This document shows positions 18,049 to 30,316 of a DNA stretch of 64,000 nt, piece after piece. Source of the DNA: Streptomyces cynarae. Lineage in GTDB: Bacteria > Actinomycetota > Actinomycetes > Streptomycetales > Streptomycetaceae. Location: assembly GCF_025642135.1 (NCBI RefSeq), contig NZ_CP106793.1, positions 8,834,001-8,898,000 on the forward strand, in the 5' to 3' direction. The notes under the pieces were generated by a model, which saw nothing but the letters and a program-made list of their open reading frames with translations, made no database searches and had not been told where the DNA came from. A program made the position numbers and the translations under genes. How positions within the stretch are numbered: the first letter of the stretch is position 1; every line of letters starts with the position of its first letter.

Positions 18049-18290
18049 GGGCGCTGTGCTGCGCGGAGCGGAAACCGCCGTCGACGAAGCCGGCTACGAC
18101 CTGGTCGTCTCGACGGCACGCGCTCCCTCGAGCGAAGGAGGGTTCGTTGACCGGTGGTGCACAGGCTCGCCGCGCGCGGATCCTCCGGTGTGCTGTTCGA
18201 CCTCGCCGGACCAGCTGCATCCCAGTACCAGTGCCTCGAACGGCAGAACATCCCCGTCGTGACGGTCGATCCGTTGCTTGATCCGCCGCC
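18049..18290 (+). pseudogene. LacI regulator first-lobe fragment, frameshifted
   Basis: Reads AVLRGAETAVDEAGYDLVVSTARAP in one frame, then after a shift near 18150 RLAARGSSGVLFDLAGPAAS and ERQNIPVVTVDP. This is the first lobe of a LacI sensor domain. It stops at the point in the fold where the fragment at 14010-14528 begins, so the two could be halves of one gene in permuted order. No DNA-binding head is present at either place. Confidence 0.6.
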
Positions 18291-18301
18291 GTGCGTGCCG
18301 A

Positions 18302-18461
18302 CGCGTTCGCCGCAGGGCTCCTGCTCGCACCGAACTCCTCCTCTGAATCCTCCGCCCAAGGAAGAAGGTGCTCTCTGTGAATCCGACTCCAGCCGCCGCA
18401 GGTGCTCGCGTCCGACAACTTGGCGCGTTCGCCGCAGCGCTCCTGCTCGTCACCGGACTCC
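18302..18461 (+). repeat. Imperfect 39-bp direct repeat across the lyase signal sequence
   Basis: GCGTTCGCCGCAGgGCTCCT at 18303 recurs as GCGTTCGCCGCAGcGCTCCT at 18424, with similarity continuing to CTCCTC (about 36 of 39 positions). The second copy encodes the hydrophobic core of the lyase-like protein's signal peptide. The first copy is untranslated debris, suggesting a partial tandem duplication at this junction. Confidence 0.6.
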
Positions 18462-21400
18462 TCATCGCGGTAGCCCGGCCTGCCGCCGCCCAGGAGCTCG
18501 GCACGTGTGCCGTGACGTTCCGGTCCACTGTCAGCGCGCAGGGGTTCGTCCACCCCGGCGTCGGCCTGACCGAACCGATCCTGGAGAACGCCCGTCGGCA
18601 GATCGCCGCGGGCGCGGAACCCTGGACCTCGTCCTTGCAAGCGATGCGGCGGTCGTCGGCGGCCGGGACCGGGGTGACGTCGTCCAACCGGAGCAGCGCC
18701 GACCCGACCAAGCCCGCCTCCGACGCGTTCAACAGTCAGGGCTTCAACGGCCGCTTCATCGCCGACGGCCTGAAGTCCTACACGCAGGCGATCCTCTACG
18801 TGCTCACCGGTGAGGAGGTCTACCGCAAGAACGCCCTCGACATCATCCGCATCTGGGAGCAGATGGACCCCGCCAAGTACGAGTACTTCACCGACTCGCA
18901 CATCCACACCGGCATACCCCTCAACCGCATGGTCTCCGCCGCCGAGCTGCTGCGCTACACCTCGTGCGCTGACGAGGGGTACCCCTGGACCGACGCGGAC
19001 ACGCGGGCGTTCACCGACAACCTTGTCGTCCCGGTCATCAAGACCTTCCAGAACGACAACAACTACTTCATGAACCAGCACAGCTACCCGCTCATGGGCG
19101 CGATGGCCGGAGCCATCTTCATGGACGACACCGCCCTCTACAAGCGGTCGGTCGAGTGGTTCACCGTCAACGCCACCGCGAAGGACCAGGGCTTCAACGG
19201 CTCGATCGCGCGGCTGTTCCGATGGGTCGACACCAACGACGCCACCGGCAAGCCGATCAAGAACCCGCACGTCCAGCACGCCGAGATGGGACGCGACCAG
19301 GCCCACGGCGGCGGCGACCTCACCAACGCGGCGATCATCTCCCGCATGCTCCTGGCACAGGGGACCAAGGTCGACCCCGTCGCCGGCACCGTCTCCGACG
19401 CCCCGAACGCAGTCGGCCCCTACGAGTTCCTCGACAACCGGATCCTCGCCGCCGCCGACTACTTCTGGCGATACATGCTCGGTTACGACACCCCGTGGAC
19501 TCCGATGGCCTACGCCATTTCGCCTGACGGCACCATCCGCGACACCTACAACCACATCTCGTACGGCTACCGCGGGCGCTACAACACCGCGAGCTTCTGG
19601 GACATCTACTACTACTACGCGTTCACCCGCGGCGAGGACGTCAAGAAACTCGCGCCGTACTTCGCCGAGGCGTACGCCAAGCGCAACGGCCCCCTCTTCT
19701 ACTACGGCGGCGGCCTCAACAACGCATGGGACAACGTGGACGGAGGCGGCGACTCGTGGCTCTTCGCGCCGGCCTCGGCGGCCGGGCAAACCGTCCCGCC
19801 GCTGCCTGCCAGTCCGACCATCCTCGAGGTCGAGAACAAGTACACCCGCCTCTCCGGCGACGTCGAGCAGAGAACCGACGGCGACACCGGCTACGTGCGG
19901 ATGTCGACCGCGGGCCACGGCTCCGAGATCGCCTACCTCAGCGGCTCGAGTAAAAAGCAGCTCCTCGCCTTCCGGATCCGCACCGACGGCGAGGTCCGGC
20001 TGCGCCTCGACCGCCACGACGACCGAACGATCCTTGTGCCGAACACCGGCGGCGAATGGCGGTACGTCATGTACCCCCACTCCATCGGCGACATCCTGTT
20101 CATCCAGGCCACCGGCAACGGAACCATCGACATCGATCACATCAACACCAACGCCGCCGCCGAACTGACACCCCCGACCTTCGACGACACCTCCACCGCA
20201 CGCATCGTCGACTGGAAGGGCGCGACCGCCACCGCCGACCTCTCCGCGCACTACACCGGCACCGACAGCCTCGCCTACACGGCCCAGGGACTGCCCACCG
20301 GGGCGACCCTCGACGCCTCCACCGGCCAACTGACCTGGACGCCCGCCGCAGCCGGCTCCACCGTCATCACCGTGACAGTCTCCGACGGCACCACGGTGGC
20401 GAGCCACCACGTCGTACTCGCCGCCGCCCACAACCGCTTCGAGGCGCTCACGCTCGCCCAGCAAGGCCACGACGCCGACGCCGAGTACGTCTCCGACACC
20501 CGGACCGCCTACGACCAGGCACTCACCACTGCCGAGGCCTTGCGCACGAAGGGAACCGACGACGAGTACCTCGCGGCGCTGGCCCACCTCGTGACGGCGG
20601 TCGACGGTCTCACCCTCGTCTCCCCGCACACGGCCGTGGACGGCAGTCTCGACTACCCCTCACTCGTGGTCGCCTCCACGGCCGGGGCCAACATCGGCAA
20701 CCTCGTCGACGGCGACAACCAGTCGGGGACCGTGTACAGCCAGGCGGTCAACCTCTCCCACACCTTCGACTTCGGGCCCGACTTCCGGGTCTCGGCGACC
20801 CGCTTCGGATTCCAGAGCAACATCTTCGCCGACCGGCTCGCGAACTCCACCGTCTACGGCTCGAACGACGGCAAGAACTGGACCCGGCTGACCCCGGGCG
20901 TGACCCAGTTCACTCAGGACTTCAACACGCTCGCCGTCGACCCGGCTCAGCGCGAGGCGCAATTCCGCTACCTCAAGGTCCAGATGCTCAAACCCCTGCC
21001 CGACGTGCTCTACGGCATCGTCCGCAACGTGTTCGAGATGACCGAGTTCCACATCTACGGCGAACGGCACGAGATCGGCAACCTGGTCAAGGCGACCTCG
21101 ATCGCCTCACCTCAGGCCATTGCGGGCAAGATCATGACGGGTGACACCGTCGACGTCTCGGTTACCGCGAAGAAGCCGATCCAACAGGTCACCGTCACCG
21201 TCCAAGGTGTGACGGCGAAGGCGAACTCGGCGGACGGCGTCAACTGGACCGCATCGGTCGAACTCGACAACGTGCCACCGGGCGACATCCAGGTCGCGGT
21301 CGACTACCTCGACGCCAACGGCAAGGCCGGGCCGACCGCCTACGGCACCACAGACGGATCGAAGCTGTACATCGCGGGCGACCCCACGCACTTCGTCGAC

Positions 21401-21829
21401 GTGGCCAAGCTGGCCACCGTCACCGCCTCCGACAAACAGTGGCCGGGCAGCGGACTGGGCGCCGACGAGGTCGGCTACCTGCTCTTCGACCGCGACCCCG
21501 ACACGTACGGCGACCTGAACAGCGGAGCGGGAGCGTACTACGTCATCGACTTCGGCGCGCACGCGACCGTACGGCCCGAGGAGGTTCTGATCCTGCCTCG
21601 GACCAGCCACCCGCAGCGGGCCAACGGCACCGTCGTGCAGGGGTCGAACGACGCCCAGACCTGGACCGACCTCACCAAGCCACTCACCGGGGCCGCCGCG
21701 AACGCCTGGAGCGACCAGCCCACCTCGGGCGGAGACCACTACCGGTACCTGCGGATCTACAACGCCACGAGCTGGTACGGCAACCTCTCCGAGGTCGAAC
21801 TCTACGGCGACATCAAGCACGACGCGTGA
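18377..21829 (+). CDS. Secreted alginate-lyase-like multidomain protein (PL38-like) with CBM32-type domains
   Basis: Predicted extracellular polysaccharide lyase of 1150 residues. After a Sec signal ending near ARPAAAQE, residues about 40-470 form an alpha-toroid resembling the alginate lyase superfamily (PF05426/PL38). It has the polar active-site stretch NNYFMNQHSYP, plus RLFRWVDTND and HAEMGRDQAHGGGDL. A carbohydrate-contacting beta segment follows (about 480-590), then a He_PIG-like Ig domain with LPTGATLDASTGQLTW (about 600-675), a FIVAR-like helical hairpin (about 680-745), an F5/8-type C/CBM32 domain (about 750-900), another Ig-like domain (about 905-995) and a second F5/8-type C domain at the C-terminus. 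GTG 18377 has GAAGG about 9 nt upstream. Substrate unknown; neighbours suggest a galacturonic, glucuronic or arabinogalactan polymer. Confidence 0.75.
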   Translation: MNPTPAAAGARVRQLGAFAAALLLVTGLLIAVARPAAAQELGTCAVTFRSTVSAQGFVHPGVGLTEPILENARRQIAAGAEPWTSSLQAMRRSSAAGTGVTSSNRSSADPTKPASDAFNSQGFNGRFIADGLKSYTQAILYVLTGEEVYRKNALDIIRIWEQMDPAKYEYFTDSHIHTGIPLNRMVSAAELLRYTSCADEGYPWTDADTRAFTDNLVVPVIKTFQNDNNYFMNQHSYPLMGAMAGAIFMDDTALYKRSVEWFTVNATAKDQGFNGSIARLFRWVDTNDATGKPIKNPHVQHAEMGRDQAHGGGDLTNAAIISRMLLAQGTKVDPVAGTVSDAPNAVGPYEFLDNRILAAADYFWRYMLGYDTPWTPMAYAISPDGTIRDTYNHISYGYRGRYNTASFWDIYYYYAFTRGEDVKKLAPYFAEAYAKRNGPLFYYGGGLNNAWDNVDGGGDSWLFAPASAAGQTVPPLPASPTILEVENKYTRLSGDVEQRTDGDTGYVRMSTAGHGSEIAYLSGSSKKQLLAFRIRTDGEVRLRLDRHDDRTILVPNTGGEWRYVMYPHSIGDILFIQATGNGTIDIDHINTNAAAELTPPTFDDTSTARIVDWKGATATADLSAHYTGTDSLAYTAQGLPTGATLDASTGQLTWTPAAAGSTVITVTVSDGTTVASHHVVLAAAHNRFEALTLAQQGHDADAEYVSDTRTAYDQALTTAEALRTKGTDDEYLAALAHLVTAVDGLTLVSPHTAVDGSLDYPSLVVASTAGANIGNLVDGDNQSGTVYSQAVNLSHTFDFGPDFRVSATRFGFQSNIFADRLANSTVYGSNDGKNWTRLTPGVTQFTQDFNTLAVDPAQREAQFRYLKVQMLKPLPDVLYGIVRNVFEMTEFHIYGERHEIGNLVKATSIASPQAIAGKIMTGDTVDVSVTAKKPIQQVTVTVQGVTAKANSADGVNWTASVELDNVPPGDIQVAVDYLDANGKAGPTAYGTTDGSKLYIAGDPTHFVDVAKLATVTASDKQWPGSGLGADEVGYLLFDRDPDTYGDLNSGAGAYYVIDFGAHATVRPEEVLILPRTSHPQRANGTVVQGSNDAQTWTDLTKPLTGAAANAWSDQPTSGGDHYRYLRIYNATSWYGNLSEVELYGDIKHDA

Positions 21830-24937
<3,108 letters not shown>

Positions 24938-25289
24938 TCAACCGGGCTGGCCCCCGCTCGTTCGGGATCCGCCCTGCGGGAGGCAGGCTTCCGCGCCGGC
25001 CGCGGCGCGTACCACCGCACGGCTTCATCGCCGGCATCTCCACCTCAGGCATCAGGTAACCCGCGTTCCCCCACCGGGGGCCCTCGTACGCTGATTGCCC
25101 GCACGTGGTCAAGCACGCCTCTACTCCTACCCGTTCGCCTCCCAGGACGTCCCTGCGCGGGGTGAACTCCACCTGGGAAGATCAGCGTCGGCAGGACCAC
25201 GTCCCTGACGGGCCCGTACGCCGACAGCACGGGAAACAGCGATGTGCAATGCCTGGCCGACGCTCAAGCACTCTGTGGAAAGGACCTCC
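24938..25289. other. Gap between GH2 and GH51 genes
   Basis: 352 bp without a supported gene. It includes a GGAAAGGA ribosome-binding site at 25277 for the GH51 gene. I see no perfect palindrome or terminator. Confidence 0.4.
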
Positions 25290-26849
25290 ATGAGCCCCCG
25301 TACCGCCGATGCCGTTCCCATCCGCCCGGCCCGCTTCACCCTCGACCCCTCCTTCACCGTCGGCGAGGTCGACCCCCGCCTCTTCGGTTCCTTCGTCGAA
25401 CACCTCGGCCGCTGCGTCTACACCGGAATCTTCGAGCCGGACCATCCCTCGGCCGACGAGGCGGGCATCCGCACGGACGTACTGGAGCTGATCCGCGAGC
25501 TCGGCGTCACCACCATCCGTTACCCCGGCGGCAACTTCGTCTCCGGCTACAAGTGGGAGGACTCGGTCGGCCCGGTCGAGGACCGCCCACGCCGCCTCGA
25601 CCTCGCCTGGCGGTCGACCGAGACCAACCGCTTCGGCCTGTCCGAGTACATCGCCTTCCTGAAGAAGATCGGCCCCCAGGCCGAGCCCATGATGGCGATC
25701 AACCTCGGCACGCGCGGCGTCGCCGAGGCCTTGGAACTTCAGGAGTACGCCAACCATCCGGAGGGCACGGCCCTGTCGGACCTGCGCAGGGCGCACGGCG
25801 ACAAGGACCCCTTCGGCATCCGGCTGTGGTGCCTCGGCAACGAGATGGACGGCCCCTGGCAGACGGGTCACAAGACCGCCGCGGAATACGGTCGCATCGC
25901 CGCCGAGACGGCCCGCGCCATGCGCCAGATCGACCCGTCCGTGGAACTGGTCGCCTGCGGCTCCTCCGGCCAGTGGATGTCCACCTTCGCCGAGTGGGAG
26001 GCGACGGTGCTGCAGGAGACGTACGACCTCGTGGACTACATCTCCCTGCACGCCTACTACGAGCCCCGGGACGGCGATCTCGAGTCCTTCCTCGCCTCCG
26101 CCGTCGACATGGAGTCCTTCATCGAGAACGTCGTCGCCACCTGCGACCACGTGGGTGCGAGGCTGAAGTCGAAGAAGCAGATCAATCTGTCCTTCGACGA
26201 GTGGAACGTCTGGTACGCCGCGGAGTGGCACGGGATAGAGAACTCCGACTCGCGGGACTGGGCGCAGGCACCCCGTCTGCTGGAGAACAACTACAGCGTC
26301 CTGGACGCCGTCGTCTTCGGTTCCCTGCTGATCGCGCTGCTCCGCCACGCGGACCGGGTGACCGTCGCCTGCCTCGCTCAGCTCGTCAACGTGATCGCCC
26401 CGATCATGACCGAGCCGGGCGGCCCGGCCTGGCGGCAGACGACGTTCTTCCCCTTCGCGCAGGCATCGAAGTACGGCCGCGGGCAGGTCCTCGACGTGCG
26501 GGTGGACTCGCCGACGTACGAGACGGAGAAGTACGGCGAGGCAGACCTGCTGCACGCCACCGCCGTGCGTGCCGAGGACGGCTCGGTCACCGTCTTCGCC
26601 GTGAACCGCAGCCGCACCCAATCCCTTCCCCTGCAAGTCACCCTGAACGGCCTCGGGTTGACGTCGGTCGTCGAGCACAACGCCCTCGCGGACGCCGACC
26701 CCGACGCCCGCAACACCCTCACCCATCCGCAACGCGTGACCCCGCACCAGGTCTCCGGGACCACCCTGAGCGACGGCACCCTCAGCGCTGTCCTCGAACC
26801 GCTGTCCTGGAACGTGATCCGGCTCGCCGAGGGACTGTCTCTGGTGTGA
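25290..26849 (+). CDS. GH51 alpha-L-arabinofuranosidase, intracellular
   Basis: Releases L-arabinose from arabino-oligosaccharides, 519 residues with no signal peptide. The (beta/alpha)8 barrel carries the acid/base Glu in WCLGNEMDGPWQ and the nucleophile Glu in NLSFDEWNVWY. TTIRYPGGNFVSGYKWEDSVGP and the C-terminal beta-sandwich are family-typical. ATG 25290 has GGAAAGGA about 7 nt upstream. Together with the secreted GH43-AbfB enzyme and the ABC importer it suggests an arabinose-containing polymer as the locus substrate. Confidence 0.92.
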   Translation: MSPRTADAVPIRPARFTLDPSFTVGEVDPRLFGSFVEHLGRCVYTGIFEPDHPSADEAGIRTDVLELIRELGVTTIRYPGGNFVSGYKWEDSVGPVEDRPRRLDLAWRSTETNRFGLSEYIAFLKKIGPQAEPMMAINLGTRGVAEALELQEYANHPEGTALSDLRRAHGDKDPFGIRLWCLGNEMDGPWQTGHKTAAEYGRIAAETARAMRQIDPSVELVACGSSGQWMSTFAEWEATVLQETYDLVDYISLHAYYEPRDGDLESFLASAVDMESFIENVVATCDHVGARLKSKKQINLSFDEWNVWYAAEWHGIENSDSRDWAQAPRLLENNYSVLDAVVFGSLLIALLRHADRVTVACLAQLVNVIAPIMTEPGGPAWRQTTFFPFAQASKYGRGQVLDVRVDSPTYETEKYGEADLLHATAVRAEDGSVTVFAVNRSRTQSLPLQVTLNGLGLTSVVEHNALADADPDARNTLTHPQRVTPHQVSGTTLSDGTLSAVLEPLSWNVIRLAEGLSLV

Positions 26850-26887
26850 TCGCCCCGAATGGCCCGCGAGGGTGCAGACTTCAGCCA

Positions 26888-27041
26888 GCGTCGGGCCCGC
26901 ACCGCTGGACCATCGAACGCACCACGGCCTGGCTCGCCGGATGCTGACGCCTGCGCCGGCGCAAGAACGCGGGTCGGCCATTTCCTGGCCTTCGCCGGCA
27001 TCGCCTGCACCCCTCATCTGCTGTCGCAGACTCACTTCTAG
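26888..27041 (+). pseudogene. IS5-type transposase 3' remnant
   Basis: One frame reads GPHRWTIERTTAWLAGC and, after a frame change, the sequence continues as RVGHFLAFAGIACTPHLL. This corresponds to the C-terminal ERT-W-AGCRRL...HFLAFAGIA region of Streptomyces IS5-family transposases. It is frameshifted and lacks everything upstream. Confidence 0.6.
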
Positions 27042-27586
27042 GATGCGTCGGCGTAGGCGAGATGGTCGCCGCAGATGGTGCAGCGGAAAAGCATGGCGGT
27101 CGCCCCCTCGCCCAGGTGCGTCAGGAAGTTCTCAAGCTGGTGCTCGTCGCGCCGGCCGTCGATGTGCATGTCGACGCGCAGCTGGTCGAGGGCTGCCGGA
27201 TGCGCCGCCAACTCGCTGTAGCCGACTTCGCCCACGAACGCGGCCGCGTCCTGGCAGTGGACGAGCCAGTGCGGATCCTGCCAGGCGTGGAAGCCAGGGG
27301 TGCGGCGGGTGACCTCGTGCAAGACATCCTCGCTGACGCCGTCAAGCCCGTAGGAGTCGGTGAACTCACCGGCGAAGCGTTCAGCCGCGCTTCCATCCGC
27401 GATGCACCACGGGCAGAAACGTCCGTCGACCTCGTGTGCGGTGTAGAAGGTGGCCGTGTAGATCCAGCCGGTGTCGCGCCCGCAGCAAGCGCACGTCTCG
27501 GCGGCGGCGCGGATGGACCCGCTTGCGAGTTGGCATACCGGCCGGCCGTCGGCGAGTTGGCGTGGTTGCAGGCGCGCCACCTCCAC
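27038..27586 (-). CDS. CbrC-family (UPF0167) protein
   Basis: About 182 residues. Three Cys pairs, ETCACCGRD, RFCPWCIAD and FRCTICGDH, mark the CbrC/UPF0167 family, probably as a zinc-binding scaffold. FHAWQDPHWLVHCQDAAAFVGEVGY and the C-terminal half match the family well; in E. coli cbrC is linked to colicin E2 tolerance and creBC control. The N-terminus is uncertain. The usual PxFRYHPDP start is replaced by a Gln/Arg-rich stretch containing a short tandem repeat (CCAACTCGC twice), and the GTG at 27586 has only a weak ribosome-binding site. The 5' end may have been rearranged. Confidence 0.7.
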   Translation of the reverse strand: MEVARLQPRQLADGRPVCQLASGSIRAAAETCACCGRDTGWIYTATFYTAHEVDGRFCPWCIADGSAAERFAGEFTDSYGLDGVSEDVLHEVTRRTPGFHAWQDPHWLVHCQDAAAFVGEVGYSELAAHPAALDQLRVDMHIDGRRDEHQLENFLTHLGEGATAMLFRCTICGDHLAYADAS

Positions 27587-27847
27587 CGGCTCGCCGAACG
27601 GCAGGGGGACATCCGCGGGACGGTCGACGACACCGGGATCCGGCTCACCACCGCGCACAGCTCGGTCGGCCACGACTGGCACCTCTATTCGCGCTTTGTA
27701 GAGACTCCTGTTCGTGCTTCTCAGCGCCGACAAGTCCGCCGTCGGCTTCGCCGTCCTGCGCGCCGGGAGCCCATGCCAGGCGGCGTCGGCGGCGGCTCCA
27801 AGCTCCACCGGCCCGTCCGCGCCGGGAGCAGAGAGAGGGAGCCGTAC

Positions 27848-28233
27848 ATGCTCCAGCGTGACAGACACGACGTCGTCGTGGCCGGTGCCGGGATCGTCGG
27901 CCTTGCCGCTACCTCCGCTCTGGTCGCTGCCGGGCGCGACACCGTGTGCCTGGAGGCCCGGGACCGCTGCGGCGGACGTGTGACTCGGCATCGCGGCCGA
28001 GGCCCCGGGCCGGTGCGAAGCCGAACAGCGCGGTGGGCCGCCAAGGGGCCCGACATGCGCCGGTGTCACCACCTTCAACGCCCTGCGGCACTCCGGCGCC
28101 GGGCCCTGTTCGGCCCCCCTCTACCAGAAGGCCGCCCTGGACGGCAGGCTGCACTGGGCCTCGACCGAAACGGCCGACCAGTACGCCGGACACATCGAAG
28201 GCGCTCTCGCCGCCGCCGAGCGAGCGGTGACGG
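27848..28233 (+). pseudogene. Flavin amine oxidase remnant with internal deletion
   Basis: ATG 27848 (GGGAG 7 nt upstream) starts MLQRDRHDVVVAGAGIVG then LAATSALVAAGRDTVCLEARDRCGGRV, the FAD-binding N-terminus of a monoamine oxidase-like protein. The frame then degenerates. From about 28135 a different frame encodes GRLHWASTETADQYAGHIEG, the C-terminal FAD-contacting segment. About 350 residues between them are missing. Confidence 0.65.
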
Positions 28234-28314
28234 CATCCCCAGATCGGCGGCCAAAGGGTCCGAACTCCTCGGCGAACGTCCGCTTCTGCTCGCCCCGGCC
28301 GATTGGACGCCCTG

Positions 28315-28626
28315 ATGGACTCGGCGAACCCGGAGAAGTTCCGCGGCACGCTGCGCACGGTCAAACGGCTCACCGAGTTCCGTGAGACCGTCGCGGAGCG
28401 CGTGCACGCCCGTATCGGCGACATCGCCGCCGGCCGGGTCGGAGCCCCCACCCAACTCGCCATCGTCACCGCCCGCTTGCTGACCGCTCTCATCAACCAC
28501 GAGTACCAGCACGACCAGTGGATCAGCGAGGTCCGCGCCGGGGACCTCGGCCACGCGCTACCGCCCGACCCCGACAGCGAGCACCTGCGCCGGATCGACG
28601 GCTATCTCGTCGTGGACGTCCTGTAG
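28315..28626 (+). CDS. Hypothetical protein, helical
   Basis: A 103-residue frame starting MDSANPEKFRGTLRTVKRL with good third-position GC bias. It is mostly helical by composition, with no signal peptide or recognised motif. It follows the amine oxidase remnant and could itself be the tail of a larger lost gene. No function assigned. Confidence 0.4.
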   Translation: MDSANPEKFRGTLRTVKRLTEFRETVAERVHARIGDIAAGRVGAPTQLAIVTARLLTALINHEYQHDQWISEVRAGDLGHALPPDPDSEHLRRIDGYLVVDVL

Positions 28627-28979
28627 CCGCTGGCCACCGCGACTGCAGCGATTCCCCTGAGGCTTGTTGCGAACCGCCTGGGTCACCATGAGTGGACGTG
28701 TGCGGTGCCCCCTGGTCCGGTCGGAGGCTTCCCGGGACACCGCTGTCTGCGCATGTCCGGAACAGTGCTGTCACCACGGTCATCCACGGTGTGGATGAGC
28801 CGGATACGAGATTCGGATCGCTCGAGGGATGGCAGCGGGGCGCGGGGCAGCCCATAGTCGTCCCGATCCGCACGCGGCTGTCCACATCAGCGGCCGACGT
28901 GAGGCCATCCTCAGCATGCCGTGCGCTGCAGCGCCCATACAGGCATGTGTGCTTCCGTACGCCGTCCCATGGAGTCGCC
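28627..28979. other. Gap upstream of the MFS gene
   Basis: 353 bp. An in-frame extension of the MFS frame to 28692 exists but has no transporter-like content. I see no hairpin or clear palindrome; presumably it carries the MFS promoter. Confidence 0.35.
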
Positions 28980-30245
28980 ATGCCTGGTTCCGTCCCGCCG
29001 TCTGCCACCGCGGTCGACGACGCCGCGTCGTCGCCCGTCGCTGTCTCCGGCCCGGCCCATCTACTGCGCGTGACCCTGCTGATGGCGGGCAGCTGTCTGC
29101 CGATCCTCGGGGCGGTGCTGATCGCACCGGTGCTGCCGAAGATGCAGGACCACTTCGAGTCGTCCCCGGGGGCCAAGGCGCTGGTTCCCCTCGCGCTGAC
29201 CGTCCCGGCGCTGGCGCTGTCGCTGCTGGCCCCGTTCGCCGGGGTGATCGTCGACCGGCTGGGCCGCAAGCGCCTGCTGATCGTGACGACTCTCCTGTAC
29301 GCCGTGTTCGGGACGGCACCGCTCTATCTGAACTCCCTCGGCGCCATCATCGCCAGCCGCGCCCTGGTCGGTGTCGCCGAGGCCGCCATCATGACGTGCT
29401 GCACCACGCTGATCGGCGACTACTACAGCGGTCCGCGGCGGGTGAAGTACCTCGCCCTGCAGACCATGTGCGCCTCGGCGTCGGCCACCGTCTTCTTCGT
29501 GATCGGTGGGGCCGCCGGATCGGCGGGCTGGCGGGTGCCCTACTGGATGTACGCCGTGAGCCTGGTCCTCGCCCCGCTGATGGCGACCGCTCTGCCCAAC
29601 CCGGCGGTCCGCGCGACCGCCGACGAGGTCCCGGTAGGGGCGGAGAGCCGCCGCCCGTTCCTGTGGCGGCGGATGGCGGGCATCTGCGCCCTCACCTTCT
29701 TCGGGGCCATAGTCTTCTACACCGTACCGGTGGAGATGTCGTACCTGCTCGACGGTCTCGGGGTGCAGGACTCCGGTGTCATCGGCCTGGCCACCGCGGT
29801 CTCGAGCGCCGCCACCGTGGGCGGAGCCGTCACCTTCGCCCGGCTGAGGCGCTCCCCGGCTCCGATGTTGCCCGCAGTCCTCGCGCTCTGTGCGGCCGGC
29901 TTCGGGGTGATGTTCCTGGCGGGCAACGCCCCGCTGCTGGTCGTCGGAGCTGTGATCAACTGCGTGGGCACCGGCATACTGCTGCCCGCCCTCCTCACCA
30001 GCGCCATGTCACGTCTGGCGTTCGAGGACCGCGGCCGCGGCACGGGACTGTGGATGGCGGCCTTCTTCGGCGGTGAGTTCCTCTGCCCGCTCGTACTGCT
30101 CGCCGTGGAGTCGGCGGTCGGAAGTCTGGCCGGAGCGGTGGCCGTGCTGGGGCTGGCCGCCGCCCTCCTTGCGGCGGGTCTCTTCGCGGTCCGCCGCCAC
30201 GTCGGTGCCGTCGACTCCCGGCCGCTGCCGGAGCGGACGGCCTGA
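28980..30245 (+). CDS. Major facilitator superfamily transporter
   Basis: 421 residues with about twelve transmembrane helices. The loop-2/3 MFS motif is present as GVIVDRLGRKRLL, along with CCTTLIGDYYSGPRR in the fourth helix region. ATG 28980 has GGAG 6 nt upstream. Because it is adjacent to the LysR gene and aromatic operon, it may import an aromatic acid or export an intermediate. The family also includes drug exporters, so direction is open. It is convergent with the LysR gene. Confidence 0.8.
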   Translation: MPGSVPPSATAVDDAASSPVAVSGPAHLLRVTLLMAGSCLPILGAVLIAPVLPKMQDHFESSPGAKALVPLALTVPALALSLLAPFAGVIVDRLGRKRLLIVTTLLYAVFGTAPLYLNSLGAIIASRALVGVAEAAIMTCCTTLIGDYYSGPRRVKYLALQTMCASASATVFFVIGGAAGSAGWRVPYWMYAVSLVLAPLMATALPNPAVRATADEVPVGAESRRPFLWRRMAGICALTFFGAIVFYTVPVEMSYLLDGLGVQDSGVIGLATAVSSAATVGGAVTFARLRRSPAPMLPAVLALCAAGFGVMFLAGNAPLLVVGAVINCVGTGILLPALLTSAMSRLAFEDRGRGTGLWMAAFFGGEFLCPLVLLAVESAVGSLAGAVAVLGLAAALLAAGLFAVRRHVGAVDSRPLPERTA

Positions 30246-30268
30246 CGGACGTACGCTCCATCGGGACT

Positions 30269-30308
30269 GCCACGATGTGCCGAAGCGCGGCTGCCGCGCC
30301 ATCGTGGC
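30269..30308. terminator. Bidirectional terminator between MFS and LysR genes
   Basis: GCCACGATG (30269-30277) pairs perfectly with CATCGTGGC (30300-30308). Inside, GCGCGG/CCGCGC form a second stem with a 3-nt loop and a 7-nt bulge on one side. It lies between convergent genes, 23 bp and 8 bp from the two stops. Confidence 0.65.
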
Positions 30309-30316
30309 CAGTCGTG

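Noticed and set aside
17006..20629. 1207-codon open frame on the minus strand
   Set aside because: It is antisense to the MalG permease and lyase-like genes, is Gly/Val/Arg-rich as expected from complementary high-GC codons, and has no recognisable domain.
28692..28979. N-terminal extension of the MFS transporter
   Set aside because: The extension is polar, lacks a ribosome-binding site and precedes a good GGAG-ATG start directly before the first helix.
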